Positions 1-11,545 of a stretch of 48,589 bases of DNA are shown here, piece by piece. This stretch comes from Actinomyces sp. oral taxon 448 str. F0400 (lineage in GTDB: Bacteria > Actinomycetota > Actinomycetes > Actinomycetales > Actinomycetaceae), in the NCBI RefSeq assembly GCF_000220835.1, contig NZ_GL985606.1, positions 2,306,841 to 2,355,429 of the forward strand, in the 5' to 3' direction. The translations under genes and the position numbers were made by a program. Under the pieces are notes generated by a model, which did no database searches, was not told where the DNA came from, and worked only from the letters and a program-made list of their open reading frames with translations. Within the stretch, counting starts at the first letter, position 1, and each line of letters opens with the position of its first letter.

Positions 1-468
1 AACAGAGGAAACCTTACACGAACCGATTCTTCACAGTCAAGTCATGAGCTCGAAGCCCGAACTCGCTGTGAGCACCTCGATCATGCTGCCGAATCGACGT
101 CAGCCGTACTCGACACCGGATACCTCCGTGGGGTCGCCATCACGCACTCGAAGGTGCGATCAGCAACAAGGAGTACGTTAACCAAACGTCCCAAGACGAG
201 TCAACGTCATATTTAGTGACCCTCGACACGCACATATGACCATGACGTTGCGCACCGGAAGCGTCGCGTGGATCCGCCCGAGACACAGCGCGCGTCGTCG
301 CGCACGAAGCCGGCCGAGCCCCGTGCGCGACCGCCCGCCGGGAACGAATGTTCGACGTCTGCCGAGCGCACGGGCGACGACGCGACGCTCAGTTGATTCA
401 CGTCCGCACGCGCGCCGCCCCCCCCCACCGCCGCGAGCCGCACCGCGGACCGTGGGGTCGCGAGCCGG
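1..468. other. Gene-free stretch downstream of the malic enzyme gene
   Basis: I see no convincing gene here. The first 240 bases are visibly richer in A+T than the rest of the window, as in a regulatory region. They hold a 9-bp inverted repeat, CAACGTCAT at 202-210 and ATGACGTTG at 242-250, with a 31-base spacer. A run of nine C bases lies at 418-426, and CGCGAGCCG occurs directly repeated at 432-440 and 459-467. A leftward gene starting outside the window could use the left part as its promoter, but this cannot be seen. Confidence 0.5.
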
Positions 469-1851
469 TCAGTTCCCGGCGAACTCGCGAACCGCCTTCG
501 CAACGGCGGAGGCCACTCGCGTATCGAACGCCCCCGGGATGATGTAGACGGGACTGACCTCGTCGTCGATGACACCGGCGATGCCGGTGGCCGCCGCCCT
601 CAGCAGCTCCACGGAGATGTCGGTGATGCCCGTGTCGAGCAGACCGCGGAACAGCCCCGGGAAGGCCAGCACATTGTTGATCTGGTTGGGGAAGTCGCTG
701 CGGCCGGTGGCCACGACGGCGGCGTAGTCCGCGGCCCCGATCGGATCGACCTCGGGCGTCGGGTTGGCCATGGCGAAGACGATGGCCCCTTCGTTCATGA
801 CCGCCAGGTCCGCCGGCTTCAGCAGGTTGCCGCTGGAGACGCCAATGAGGACGTCGGCTCCGACCAGCCCTTCCTTGAGAGAGCCGGTAACGTGACGGGG
901 GTTGGTATTCTCCGCCAACCATTTGCGGTGCTCGTTCATGCCGTCGGTGTGGGCGCCGTCGAGCGCCCCGGCGCGGCCGTAGCCGACGATGTCGGTGGCC
1001 CCGTGGGCCATGAGCAGCTTGGCGATGGCGCTGCCGGCCGCCCCCACGCCCGACAGGACGATGCGCACGTCCTCGATCCTCTTGTCGACGACCTTGAGAG
1101 CGTTGATCAGCGCCGCGAGGGTGACGATGGCCGTACCGTGCTGGTCGTCGTGGAAGACGGGGATATCCAGCTCCTCACGCAGACGGGCCTCGATGTCGAA
1201 GCACTTGGGTGCGGCGATGTCCTCCAGGTTGATTCCGCCGTAGGCGGGCGCAATGGCCTTGCAGACCGCGATGATCGCCTCGGGATCCTTGGTGTTGAGC
1301 GCCACCGGCCAGGCGTCAACATTGCCGAACTGCTTGAATAGGACGGCCTTGCCCTCCATGACAGGCATCGCGGCCGACGGGCCGACATCGCCCAGGCCCA
1401 GAACCGCCGTACCGTCCGTAACGACGGCGACCGTGTTCTTCTTGATGGTGAGTTGGCGCGCGCGCTCGGGGTGGTCGTAGATCGCCTTGCACACGCGGGC
1501 GACGCCCGGGGTGTAGACACGAGCGAGGTCGCGCCGGTTGTGAATGGGATACTTCGAGGCGATCTCGATCTTGCCGCCGACATGGGTGAGGAAGGTGGAA
1601 TCGCCGACGTTGCGCACGATGACTCCGTCGATGGCCTGAAGCGCCTCGACGAGCTCACCGCGATGTTTGGAGTCGCGCGTGTCCGCGGTCAGGTCGACGA
1701 TGAGGGTGGCGCCGTCGGTGTCCGCGACGTCGACGCCGTTGACGATCGCGCCGACGGCCGATGCGGTGTCGACGAGAGTGGTGACCGCCTTCTGGGAGGC
1801 GGGCACCTCGAGATGCAGAGCGACGGTGTAGCTGGGGCTGGGTTGAGCCAT
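469..1851 (-). CDS. NAD-dependent malic enzyme with N-terminal ACT domain
   Basis: Oxidative decarboxylation of malate to pyruvate, in the cytoplasm. The 460-residue protein begins with an ACT-like regulatory domain (about residues 8-80), followed by the malic enzyme N-terminal domain with the Tyr motif in [10 protein letters not shown] and the [14 protein letters not shown] block. The metal-binding DDQHGTAI motif comes next, and then the Rossmann domain ([11 protein letters not shown]). This ACT-plus-malic architecture is usual in actinobacteria. The ATG at 1851 follows GAAGGAACGCATAC on the minus strand, a usable ribosome binding site. It is monocistronic, 284 bases downstream of gatB on the same strand. 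The cofactor preference (NAD or NADP) cannot be decided by eye. Confidence 0.93.
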   Translation of the reverse strand: MAQPSPSYTVALHLEVPASQKAVTTLVDTASAVGAIVNGVDVADTDGATLIVDLTADTRDSKHRGELVEALQAIDGVIVRNVGDSTFLTHVGGKIEIASKYPIHNRRDLARVYTPGVARVCKAIYDHPERARQLTIKKNTVAVVTDGTAVLGLGDVGPSAAMPVMEGKAVLFKQFGNVDAWPVALNTKDPEAIIAVCKAIAPAYGGINLEDIAAPKCFDIEARLREELDIPVFHDDQHGTAIVTLAALINALKVVDKRIEDVRIVLSGVGAAGSAIAKLLMAHGATDIVGYGRAGALDGAHTDGMNEHRKWLAENTNPRHVTGSLKEGLVGADVLIGVSSGNLLKPADLAVMNEGAIVFAMANPTPEVDPIGAADYAAVVATGRSDFPNQINNVLAFPGLFRGLLDTGITDISVELLRAAATGIAGVIDDEVSPVYIIPGAFDTRVASAVAKAVREFAGN

Positions 1852-1933
1852 GTATGCGTTCCTTCGGAAGAACGGACGAGCGGACCGGCGGGCCGGACAC
1901 GGATCGTCACGAAGTCGGTCTTCGACGAAGGCG

Positions 1934-1939
1934 ACTGTA
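1934..1939 (-). promoter_or_regulatory. Possible -10 element of the malic enzyme gene
   Basis: The minus strand reads TACAGT here, which would give a leader of about 75 bases ending in a good Shine-Dalgarno sequence. A 9-bp tandem repeat, ATCGTCGTC with 2.4 copies on the plus strand at 1939-1960, sits where the -35 region would be. No clear -35 hexamer is visible. Confidence 0.3.
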
Positions 1940-2072
1940 TCGTCGTCATCGTCGTCATCGGTGCGGGCGGTCCCACCATGACCGCTCCGTGAGACAGTAG
2001 CGGCGGGGTGGGGCGTTCGAGCGGAAGCGCCCCGTCGCCGGCCATCACCGCTGTCGGCCCCCTCGCCGGAAG

Positions 2073-2108
2073 CCCGCTCGATGGGGCGCGCACCGGGCCT
2101 CGAGCGGG
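2073..2108 (-). terminator. Hairpin downstream of gatB
   Basis: CCCGCTCGA at 2073-2081 pairs perfectly with TCGAGCGGG at 2100-2108 across an 18-base loop, starting about 28 bases after the gatB stop. A second, smaller hairpin (2010-2033, GGGGCG paired with CGCCCC) lies beyond it. Neither has a U tract, so termination is a guess from position. Confidence 0.4.
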
Positions 2109-2135
2109 TCGGGCCAGCCCGATCCGCCCCAGGTC

Positions 2136-3641
2136 CTACCGACCCACGCGCTCCATGATCAACTCACGCACCCGCCTGGCGTCGGCCCGGCCGCGTGTGG
2201 CCCTCATGACAGCCCCCACGATCGCCCCGGCGGCCTTGACTTTGCCGCCGCGGATCTTCTCCGCGACATCGGGCTGGGCGGCCAGGGCCTCGTCGACGGC
2301 GGCCAGCAGCGCAGTCTCGTCCGAGACGACCTCCAGACCACGCGCCCGCACAACCGCCTTCGGATCCCCCTCCCCGGCCAGAACGGCGTCGAGCACCTGG
2401 CGAGCCAGCGTGTCCGTCAGGCGTCCGGCATCGACCAGTTCCTGGAGCTCGGCGACCTGCACCGGAGTCACCGGCAGCTCCTCCAGGTCGACTTCGCGGT
2501 CCTTCGCGGCGCGGGAGAGCTCGCCCATCCACCACTTGCGGGCGGCCTGACCGCTCGTCCCGGCGAGGACGGTCGCCTCGATGAGCTCCATCGCGCCGGC
2601 ATTGACGACGTCGCGCATCTCATCGTCGGCGAGCGCCCACTCCTTCTTGAGCCGACGTCGTTTCGCGGCCGGCATCTCGGGCAGGGCGGCGCGAATCTCC
2701 TCGACCCACTCGCGGCTGGGCGCCACCGGGACGAGGTCCGGTTCAGGGAAATAGCGATAATCATCGGAGTCGGACTTCACACGCCCGGCCCGGGTCGTGC
2801 CATCGGCCTGGCTGTGCCGGGTCTCCTGCTCGATGGTGCCGCCGACGGCGAGAATCGCGGCCTGGCGCTGAATCTCATAGCGGATCACCTGCTCAATGCC
2901 CCGGAAGGTGTTGACGTTCTTCGTCTCGGTGCGAGTACCCAGCGGAGCCCGCGGGGACTCGCGCAGGGAGACATTGACGTCCGCGCGCACGTTGCCGCGC
3001 TCCATGCGGGCCTCCGATACGCCCAGGGCCCGGAAGATATCGCGCAAGGTGCGCACATAAGCGGCGGCGACTTCGGGAGCGCGAGCGCCTGCGCCCTCGA
3101 TGGGGCGGGTGACGATCTCCACCAGCGGTACCCCGGCGCGGTTGTAGTCCACCAGCGAGTGGGAGGCGCCCTCGATGCGACCGTCCACCCCGCCGACATG
3201 GGTGTTCTTACCGGCGTCCTCCTCCATGTGAGCGCGCTCGATCGGCACGGTGAAGAAACCGCCGTCCTCCAACTCGACCTCCAGCGCGCCGTCGAAAGCG
3301 ATGGGCTCCTCGCTCTGAGAAGTCTGGAAGTCCTTGGCCAGATCCGGGTAGAAGTAGTTCTTGCGCGCGAACCGGCACGATTCGGCGATCTGACAGCCCA
3401 ACGCCAGGCCGATGCGAATCGCGTACTCCACCCCCCGCCTGTTCGCCACCGGCAGGGCGCCCGGCAGGCCAACGCTCGTGGGAGTCACCATGGTGTTGGG
3501 AACGGCGCCGAAGACATTGGGCGCGGCGTCGAACATCTTCGTCGCGGTGCCGAGCTCGACGTGCACCTCCAGCCCCACGACGGGGTCATAGCGGTGCACG
3601 GCCTCGTCATAGTCCATCACGTCCATCGGGGCCTCACTCAT
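2136..3641 (-). CDS. gatB: Asp-tRNA(Asn)/Glu-tRNA(Gln) amidotransferase subunit B
   Basis: GatB is the tRNA-binding, kinase-like subunit of GatCAB. The complex activates the side chain of misacylated Glu-tRNA(Gln) or Asp-tRNA(Asn) and amidates it. The 501-residue length is normal for the family. Visible landmarks are GLEVHVEL near residue 24, the [15 protein letters not shown] block, and the YqeY-like tail with [14 protein letters not shown] near the C-terminus. It is the last gene of gatC-gatA-gatB. The gatA stop and the gatB ATG are separated by a single base, so the two are translationally coupled. Confidence 0.97.
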   Translation of the reverse strand: MSEAPMDVMDYDEAVHRYDPVVGLEVHVELGTATKMFDAAPNVFGAVPNTMVTPTSVGLPGALPVANRRGVEYAIRIGLALGCQIAESCRFARKNYFYPDLAKDFQTSQSEEPIAFDGALEVELEDGGFFTVPIERAHMEEDAGKNTHVGGVDGRIEGASHSLVDYNRAGVPLVEIVTRPIEGAGARAPEVAAAYVRTLRDIFRALGVSEARMERGNVRADVNVSLRESPRAPLGTRTETKNVNTFRGIEQVIRYEIQRQAAILAVGGTIEQETRHSQADGTTRAGRVKSDSDDYRYFPEPDLVPVAPSREWVEEIRAALPEMPAAKRRRLKKEWALADDEMRDVVNAGAMELIEATVLAGTSGQAARKWWMGELSRAAKDREVDLEELPVTPVQVAELQELVDAGRLTDTLARQVLDAVLAGEGDPKAVVRARGLEVVSDETALLAAVDEALAAQPDVAEKIRGGKVKAAGAIVGAVMRATRGRADARRVRELIMERVGR

Positions 3642-3642
3642 C

Positions 3643-5172
3643 TCATTTCACCTCCAGCTCGGGGGCTCGGTCGAGCAGGTGCCCGCCCCAGCCCTCCTCC
3701 AATGCGGCCTCGAGCACCGCGCCGAGGCGGTAGAGGCGCTCGTCGGCGCGCTGCGGCGCCAAGACCTGAAAACCGACGGGCAGGCCGTCGCTCAGGCCCG
3801 ACGGCAGACTGATACCCGGCACACCGGCGAGATTCGCCGGAATGGTCGTCACGTCCACCTTGTACATGGCCAACGGATCGTCCTTCTCACCGAAACGGTA
3901 GGCCGTCACCGGCGCCGTCGGTGAGACCAGTACGTCGGCCCGTCTCCAGGCGGAGGTGAAGTCGCGCTGGATGAGGGTGCGCACTTTCTGCGCCGATCCG
4001 TAGTAGGCGTCGTAGTAACCGGCGCTCAGCACATGGGTGCCCAGAATGATACGGCGCTTGACCTCGTCGCCGAAACCGGCCCCACGGGTAGCGGCCATGA
4101 CGGTCTCCGCGGTGATGGGCCCGGTCTCGGGCTCGACGCGCAAGCCGTAACGCATGCCGTCGTAACGAGCCAGGTTCGAGGAGGCCTCGGCCGGCATGAT
4201 GAGATAGTAAGCGTCCAGCGCGTACTCCAGGTGCGGAAGCGAAACCGTCTCCACACGGGCGCCCGCCTGCTCCAGGAGCTCCAGCGCGGAATGGAAGGAG
4301 TCCACGACGCCGGCGTGATAGCCCTCGCCGCCGTCGAGTTCGGCGATGACCCCGACCCGCAGGTCCGTCAGATCCCGGCCCGCCCGGGCCTCGCGCACGA
4401 CATCGGCCATGCCGCGCGGGGCGTCGACCAGACTCGTGGAGTCCAGCGGATCGTGCGAGGCGATGACATCGTGCAGCAGAGCGGCATCCAGGACGGTGCG
4501 GCCCATGGGGCCGGGGGTGTCCAGCGAGGATGCCATGGCGATGACGCCGAAGCGCGAGACGGTGCCGTAGGTCGGCTTGACGCCGACGGTGCCGGTGACG
4601 GCGGCGGGCTGGCGAATGGAGCCGCCGGTGTCGGTACCCACGGCCACCGGCGCCTCGAAGGATCCGACGGCGGCCGCCGATCCGCCCGAGGAGCCGCCGG
4701 GAATACGGCCGAGATCCCAAGGATTGGCAGTGCGGCCGAAGGCGGAGTGCTCCGTCGAGCCGCCCATGGCGAACTCGTCCAAGTTGGTCTTCCCCAGGAT
4801 CGGCAGGTGCGCGGCACGCAGGTTGGCGACCAGCGTGGCGTCGTAGGGAGGCACCCAGCCCTCAAGAATGCGGGACGCCGCGGTGGTGACCTGGCCATGG
4901 GTGACGATGAGGTCCTTGACGGCCACCGGCACACCGGCCAATTCGCCGAGCGGCTCGCCGGACTCATCACTACTGCGCCGCCGGGAGTCGGCCTCGTCGG
5001 CGTCGGCCAGGGCCTTGGCGGCATCGACATCGAGGAAGGCGTGCACGGCGCCGTCAACGGCGGCGATGCGCTCCAGGTGCGCCTGGGTCAGTTCGCGGGA
5101 GGAGATCTCACCGGCCGCCAGCGCCGCGGCCTGCTCAGCCGCTGTGAAACGAGTGAGAGCGTCGGCGGTCAT
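3643..5172 (-). CDS. gatA: Asp-tRNA(Asn)/Glu-tRNA(Gln) amidotransferase subunit A
   Basis: GatA is the glutaminase subunit that releases ammonia for GatB. The 509-residue protein carries the amidase-signature triad Lys86 (in [10 protein letters not shown]), Ser161 (in GGSSGGS) and nucleophile Ser185 (in DTGGSIRQP). The spacing matches the known Lys-cisSer-Ser arrangement of this family. Its ATG overlaps the gatC stop by four bases (ATGA). About 15 residues around position 62-76 (rich in Arg, Ser and Glu) look like a variable insertion before the catalytic lysine; otherwise the protein is typical. Confidence 0.97.
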   Translation of the reverse strand: MTADALTRFTAAEQAAALAAGEISSRELTQAHLERIAAVDGAVHAFLDVDAAKALADADEADSRRRSSDESGEPLGELAGVPVAVKDLIVTHGQVTTAASRILEGWVPPYDATLVANLRAAHLPILGKTNLDEFAMGGSTEHSAFGRTANPWDLGRIPGGSSGGSAAAVGSFEAPVAVGTDTGGSIRQPAAVTGTVGVKPTYGTVSRFGVIAMASSLDTPGPMGRTVLDAALLHDVIASHDPLDSTSLVDAPRGMADVVREARAGRDLTDLRVGVIAELDGGEGYHAGVVDSFHSALELLEQAGARVETVSLPHLEYALDAYYLIMPAEASSNLARYDGMRYGLRVEPETGPITAETVMAATRGAGFGDEVKRRIILGTHVLSAGYYDAYYGSAQKVRTLIQRDFTSAWRRADVLVSPTAPVTAYRFGEKDDPLAMYKVDVTTIPANLAGVPGISLPSGLSDGLPVGFQVLAPQRADERLYRLGAVLEAALEEGWGGHLLDRAPELEVK

Positions 5173-5474
5173 GAGGCGGAGTCCTCCCCCAAGATCTGCG
5201 GCACGAGGAACATGGTGCCCTCAGCCCGCGGCGCGCCGGCGAGGAGCTCCCCGGCGTCGAGCGTTGGGCCGGGCACGTCCTCACGCAGCACGTTCGTCAG
5301 GGGCACCGGATGGGAGGTGGCCGGAAGATCGGGCGTGACCACGCTGGTGACACGGGCGAAGGCTGAGGCGACCGCGTCCAGCTCGCCGGCCAGGCGCGTC
5401 ACCTCCTCCTCGCTCAGCGCCACCCGCGCGAGCGCCGCGACACGGGCGACCTCGTCGGAGGAGATGGCAGACAT
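5169..5474 (-). CDS. gatC: Asp-tRNA(Asn)/Glu-tRNA(Gln) amidotransferase subunit C
   Basis: GatC is the small subunit that wraps around GatA and stabilises the GatA-GatB complex. I chose the ATG at 5474, giving 101 residues starting [20 protein letters not shown], the usual GatC opening and length. The open frame extends 57 codons further upstream, but those residues do not resemble GatC. A TACACT hexamer lies seven bases before the ATG and there is no Shine-Dalgarno sequence, so the operon mRNA is probably leaderless. It is the first gene of gatC-gatA-gatB. Confidence 0.92.
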   Translation of the reverse strand: MSAISSDEVARVAALARVALSEEEVTRLAGELDAVASAFARVTSVVTPDLPATSHPVPLTNVLREDVPGPTLDAGELLAGAPRAEGTMFLVPQILGEDSAS

Positions 5475-5481
5475 GAAGCCG

Positions 5482-5487
5482 AGTGTA
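5482..5487 (-). promoter_or_regulatory. -10 hexamer of the gatCAB operon (leaderless)
   Basis: The minus strand reads TACACT seven bases before the gatC ATG, which puts the transcription start at or next to the start codon. No Shine-Dalgarno sequence is present and no -35 is recognisable. Confidence 0.5.
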
Positions 5488-5657
5488 TCGGGGTGCCGGA
5501 CCCGGCCGGACGTGCCCGTCCCGGATCGGGGACCCGCCGCCTCGACGCCCGTCGCGTGCGGATCACGACCGCTCACGAATCCTCCGCCGGTCCCGTGGGC
5601 GGCGTCCCGCCCGTCTCGCGCAGGCACGAAGCGAGGTCGTCTCAACGGTCATGCACG

Positions 5658-5671
5658 ATGTCACATGACAT
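5658..5671. promoter_or_regulatory. Palindrome upstream of the L,D-transpeptidase promoter
   Basis: ATGTCACATGACAT is two perfect 6-base arms around a CA centre, ending 15 bases before a TTGACA -35 box. The position suits an activator or a repressor. I do not recognise the cognate regulator. Confidence 0.45.
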
Positions 5672-5686
5672 GAAGAGCACGCACCG

Positions 5687-5715
5687 TTGACATTCCAACA
5701 ATCGGCCGCTGTTAT
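5687..5715 (+). promoter_or_regulatory. Sigma-70-type promoter of the L,D-transpeptidase gene
   Basis: A perfect TTGACA at 5687-5692 is followed after exactly 17 bases by TGTTAT at 5710-5715. This is the best canonical promoter seen in the window. It predicts a start near 5722 and a leader of about 70 bases ending in GGGACGAGG before the ATG at 5794. Confidence 0.6.
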
Positions 5716-5793
5716 GGACTCCGAAGCTCTCGTAAGTCCGTACGGGAGCAAAAACAGGACGGCCCGACACGCGCCGTTCGGGACGAGGACCCC

Positions 5794-8049
5794 ATGCCTA
5801 CGGAAGAGTTCACCCCCGACTCCCGACCGGAGATCGAGGAAACGCCGCCATTGGAATCGGAGAGCGCACCCGCGCCGCAGAGCGGTGACGCGGTCGTCGC
5901 GAAAACCCCTTACGGCCCGGCCACCGGTACGCGCCACCCATCCGCCGACGCCCGCCAGGCCTCGACGGATGACGAGTCGCCCGTCAGTCCGGCGACCGCT
6001 ACTCCCGCTGAGTCGGCCTTGACCGATGAATCGCCGGCTTCCGCGGCGGCCGTCGTGCCGCCTGCGGACCGGTCGACGGCCGAGCCGCCCGATTCCGCCG
6101 AGGACGCTCCGGCGCTACCGGTCAGCCAGTCCCCCGCCTCACCTTCTCCGAGCGGGGCTGACACTCCCTCAGCCGCTTCACCCACCCCGGCTGACTCCAC
6201 TCAGTCCGCTCGGTCGGCGCCCGACGTCGCCTCTCCTGCTCAGGTCGAGGATGCCTCCGCCGGGGGGCCCGACCTCTCGACTCCGCCGAGCGCGCCATCG
6301 CCCCAACCCCGGGAGACCGCCGGCGACGAGGGGCCCGAATCGCCGTCCCAGCCAGCGGAGCCGGCGGAACCAGCCGCATTCCCGCCGGCCGCCGCCCGAG
6401 CCGAGGACGCTCCGGCGCCAGAACCGTCCCAACCGACCGCACCGGCCCCCTCGACCCCGCCGACCCCGCCGAGCGCGCCATCGCCCCAACCCCGGAACGC
6501 CGCCGTCGAGGCCGACCCGTCGATGCCGGTGAAGGCGTCCTCACCGTCCTGGGCCCGGAACGCCTCGACGACCGGGCCGACTCCGCTGACCGCGGCCTCC
6601 GCTCCCCGAGCCCAGAGGTCTGTCGGGAGCCGGCGCCGGCTGACCGCATGGGTCACCGCAGCCGCCTTCGTACTGCTCGGCGTCGTCGGAGTGGGGGGGT
6701 ACGCCTACGCCGCGCACTACCAGGACATCGCCGTGCCCGGGACGACGATCGGGGGGATCGACGTCACCGGCATGAACCGCGACGACATCGTCACCGCCAT
6801 CAACGACAGGATCGGAAACGCCACCGTCACCATCAGCGGCGACGCGAACGCCACGGCGACACTGGCCGACCTGGGCACCACAGTAGACGCCGAGGCCACC
6901 GCGGATGCCGCCCTGGCCCGCGGCGAAGGCGTGGCCGACCGCTTCACCGCGCTGGTCTCCAACGGGAACGTCCCGGTGATCACGACCACCGACGAGGCGG
7001 CCGTCATCTCCTACGCCGCCTCACTCATCCCCTCGGACAGAGCCGTCGCCCGCAACGCGAGCATCGCGCTCAACGGCACGGGGACCGGGTTCGAGGTCAC
7101 GTCGGGGGCCGAGGGCACCGCCGTGGACTCCGACGCCCTGAAGAGCGCGGCTGCCTCCGCTGCGGCATCACTGTCCCCCGCTTCGGTCTCGGTCGCCTTC
7201 GAGACGAAATCCCCCTCCGTCTCGGACGCCGAGGCTCAGACCGTGGCCGACGAGGCCAACGGGTGGATCGCTCAGGACGTCACAGTCACCGATCCCGACG
7301 GCGAGGCCTACACGGCCGGCAGCGCCACGAAGGCTTCCTGGATCACCGTGACTCCCAGCGACACCTCGGCCCCGTCCATCAGCGTGGACACCGACAAGGT
7401 GTCGGAGTGGGTGAGCGCCCAGGCGGACGACGTCAACGAGGACCCTGTCAACGGCAAGCGCAACGTCAACTCGAACGGGGACGTGATGGCCACGCCCGTC
7501 GAGGCGGTCGACGGGCGGGAGGTCACCAACACCGACTCGATCACCACTGCCGTCGTGCAGGCGTTCTCCAGCGACCAGTCCTACTCGGGCAACTACGAGA
7601 CCAAGACGATCAAAGCGACATGGGAGGACCGCCCCGTCGCCGCCGGTGCTGAGAACCTGCCCTATCAGGCCGCCGAAGGTGAGAAGTGGATCGATATCAA
7701 CCTGTCGGACAAGACCGTCACCGCCTATGAGGGGGCCACACTCGTCCACGGACCGGTCAGCGTCGTCGACGGCGCCGGTGCGACCCCGACCGTCACGGGC
7801 ATCTACCACGTCTACCAGCAGTACGAGAGCCAGACGATGCGCGGAGACAATGCTGACGGCTCGAGCTATGAGACCGAGGGCGTCCCGTGGATCAGCTACT
7901 TCCACCTGGGCTACGCCCTCCACGGCGCGCCATGGCGCTCCAGCTTCGGGTACTCCGCCTCGCACGGGTGCCTCAACATGCCGGTGGACGAGGCTCACTG
8001 GTTCTACGACTGGGCTGATATCGGCACCATCGTCGACAGTCACAACTGA
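5794..8049 (+). CDS. Membrane-anchored L,D-transpeptidase (YkuD) with PG_binding_4-like domain
   Basis: Forms 3-3 cross-links in peptidoglycan or attaches proteins to it, outside the membrane. The 751-residue protein has a roughly 280-residue cytoplasmic N-terminus very rich in Pro, Ser, Ala and Glu, then one transmembrane anchor (about 284-306). Extracellular repeats of the YoaR/PG_binding_4 type follow, and a C-terminal YkuD domain (about 620-751). The catalytic motif is SHGCLNM with His724 and Cys726, and the upstream conserved His is His710. A 30-bp direct repeat in the disordered region duplicates an SAPSPQP segment. The gene stands alone and converges on ligA. The extracellular arrangement is inferred from the anchor. 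The long charged cytoplasmic tail is unusual and could bind cytoplasmic partners. Confidence 0.9.
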   Translation: MPTEEFTPDSRPEIEETPPLESESAPAPQSGDAVVAKTPYGPATGTRHPSADARQASTDDESPVSPATATPAESALTDESPASAAAVVPPADRSTAEPPDSAEDAPALPVSQSPASPSPSGADTPSAASPTPADSTQSARSAPDVASPAQVEDASAGGPDLSTPPSAPSPQPRETAGDEGPESPSQPAEPAEPAAFPPAAARAEDAPAPEPSQPTAPAPSTPPTPPSAPSPQPRNAAVEADPSMPVKASSPSWARNASTTGPTPLTAASAPRAQRSVGSRRRLTAWVTAAAFVLLGVVGVGGYAYAAHYQDIAVPGTTIGGIDVTGMNRDDIVTAINDRIGNATVTISGDANATATLADLGTTVDAEATADAALARGEGVADRFTALVSNGNVPVITTTDEAAVISYAASLIPSDRAVARNASIALNGTGTGFEVTSGAEGTAVDSDALKSAAASAAASLSPASVSVAFETKSPSVSDAEAQTVADEANGWIAQDVTVTDPDGEAYTAGSATKASWITVTPSDTSAPSISVDTDKVSEWVSAQADDVNEDPVNGKRNVNSNGDVMATPVEAVDGREVTNTDSITTAVVQAFSSDQSYSGNYETKTIKATWEDRPVAAGAENLPYQAAEGEKWIDINLSDKTVTAYEGATLVHGPVSVVDGAGATPTVTGIYHVYQQYESQTMRGDNADGSSYETEGVPWISYFHLGYALHGAPWRSSFGYSASHGCLNMPVDEAHWFYDWADIGTIVDSHN
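6283..6312 (+). repeat. 30-bp direct repeat, copy 1, inside the transpeptidase gene
   Basis: Identical over 30 bases to 6466-6495. The offset is 183 bases, exactly 61 codons, so both copies are read in the same frame and encode a Pro-Ser-Ala-rich segment containing SAPSPQPR. It probably arose by in-frame slippage or duplication. Confidence 0.85.
6466..6495 (+). repeat. 30-bp direct repeat, copy 2, inside the transpeptidase gene
   Basis: Second copy of the unit at 6283-6312, in the same reading frame. The codons between the copies are not repeated. Recombination between copies would delete 61 residues of the disordered region without a frameshift. Confidence 0.85.
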
Positions 8050-8063
8050 CGGTGCGGCTGCGC

Positions 8064-8095
8064 CCGCCGGTCGGTGTGATCTCGCCGGCCGGCGG
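8064..8095. terminator. Hairpin between convergent L,D-transpeptidase and ligA genes
   Basis: CCGCCGGTCGG at 8064-8074 pairs with CCGGCCGGCGG at 8085-8095 (11 pairs including one G-T wobble) around a 10-base loop. It lies just after the transpeptidase stop and before the ligA stop, and so could serve both strands. No U tract. Confidence 0.45.
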
Positions 8096-8181
8096 ACGCG
8101 CGCGCAGACTCTCCTCAGAGACGTCCCCGATGGGCGGTGAGTGACAAATCGCCTGATCGCGGCACCTGCTGGCACAAGGCC

Positions 8182-11417
<3,236 letters not shown>

Positions 11418-11423
11418 GACGCC

Positions 11424-11429
11424 AGCCTG
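11424..11429 (-). promoter_or_regulatory. -10-like hexamer of the SRAP-ligA unit (leaderless)
   Basis: CAGGCT on the minus strand, six bases before the SRAP ATG. There is no Shine-Dalgarno sequence between them. No -35 is seen. Confidence 0.4.
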
Positions 11430-11545
11430 ACACGTCGGGACCGCTGTGGCCAGACGGTGCACGGCTCGTCCGCACTCGGCCCGCGCGGGCGGGGTGCGAG
11501 TCGGCCCGCGGGCTCCACAAGCGCTGTTCGCGCGGGAGCGCATCC

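Larger units (their letters stand above)
5475..5793. other. Divergent control region between gatC and the L,D-transpeptidase gene
   Basis: No gene is supported in these 319 bases. The left end holds the gatC promoter, and the right half holds a promoter and a palindrome for the rightward transpeptidase gene, annotated separately. The middle is GC-rich and unremarkable. Confidence 0.6.

Noticed and set aside
418-426. Phase-variable poly-C tract
   Set aside because: A run of nine C is long, but it lies outside any supported gene or promoter, so no consequence can be named.
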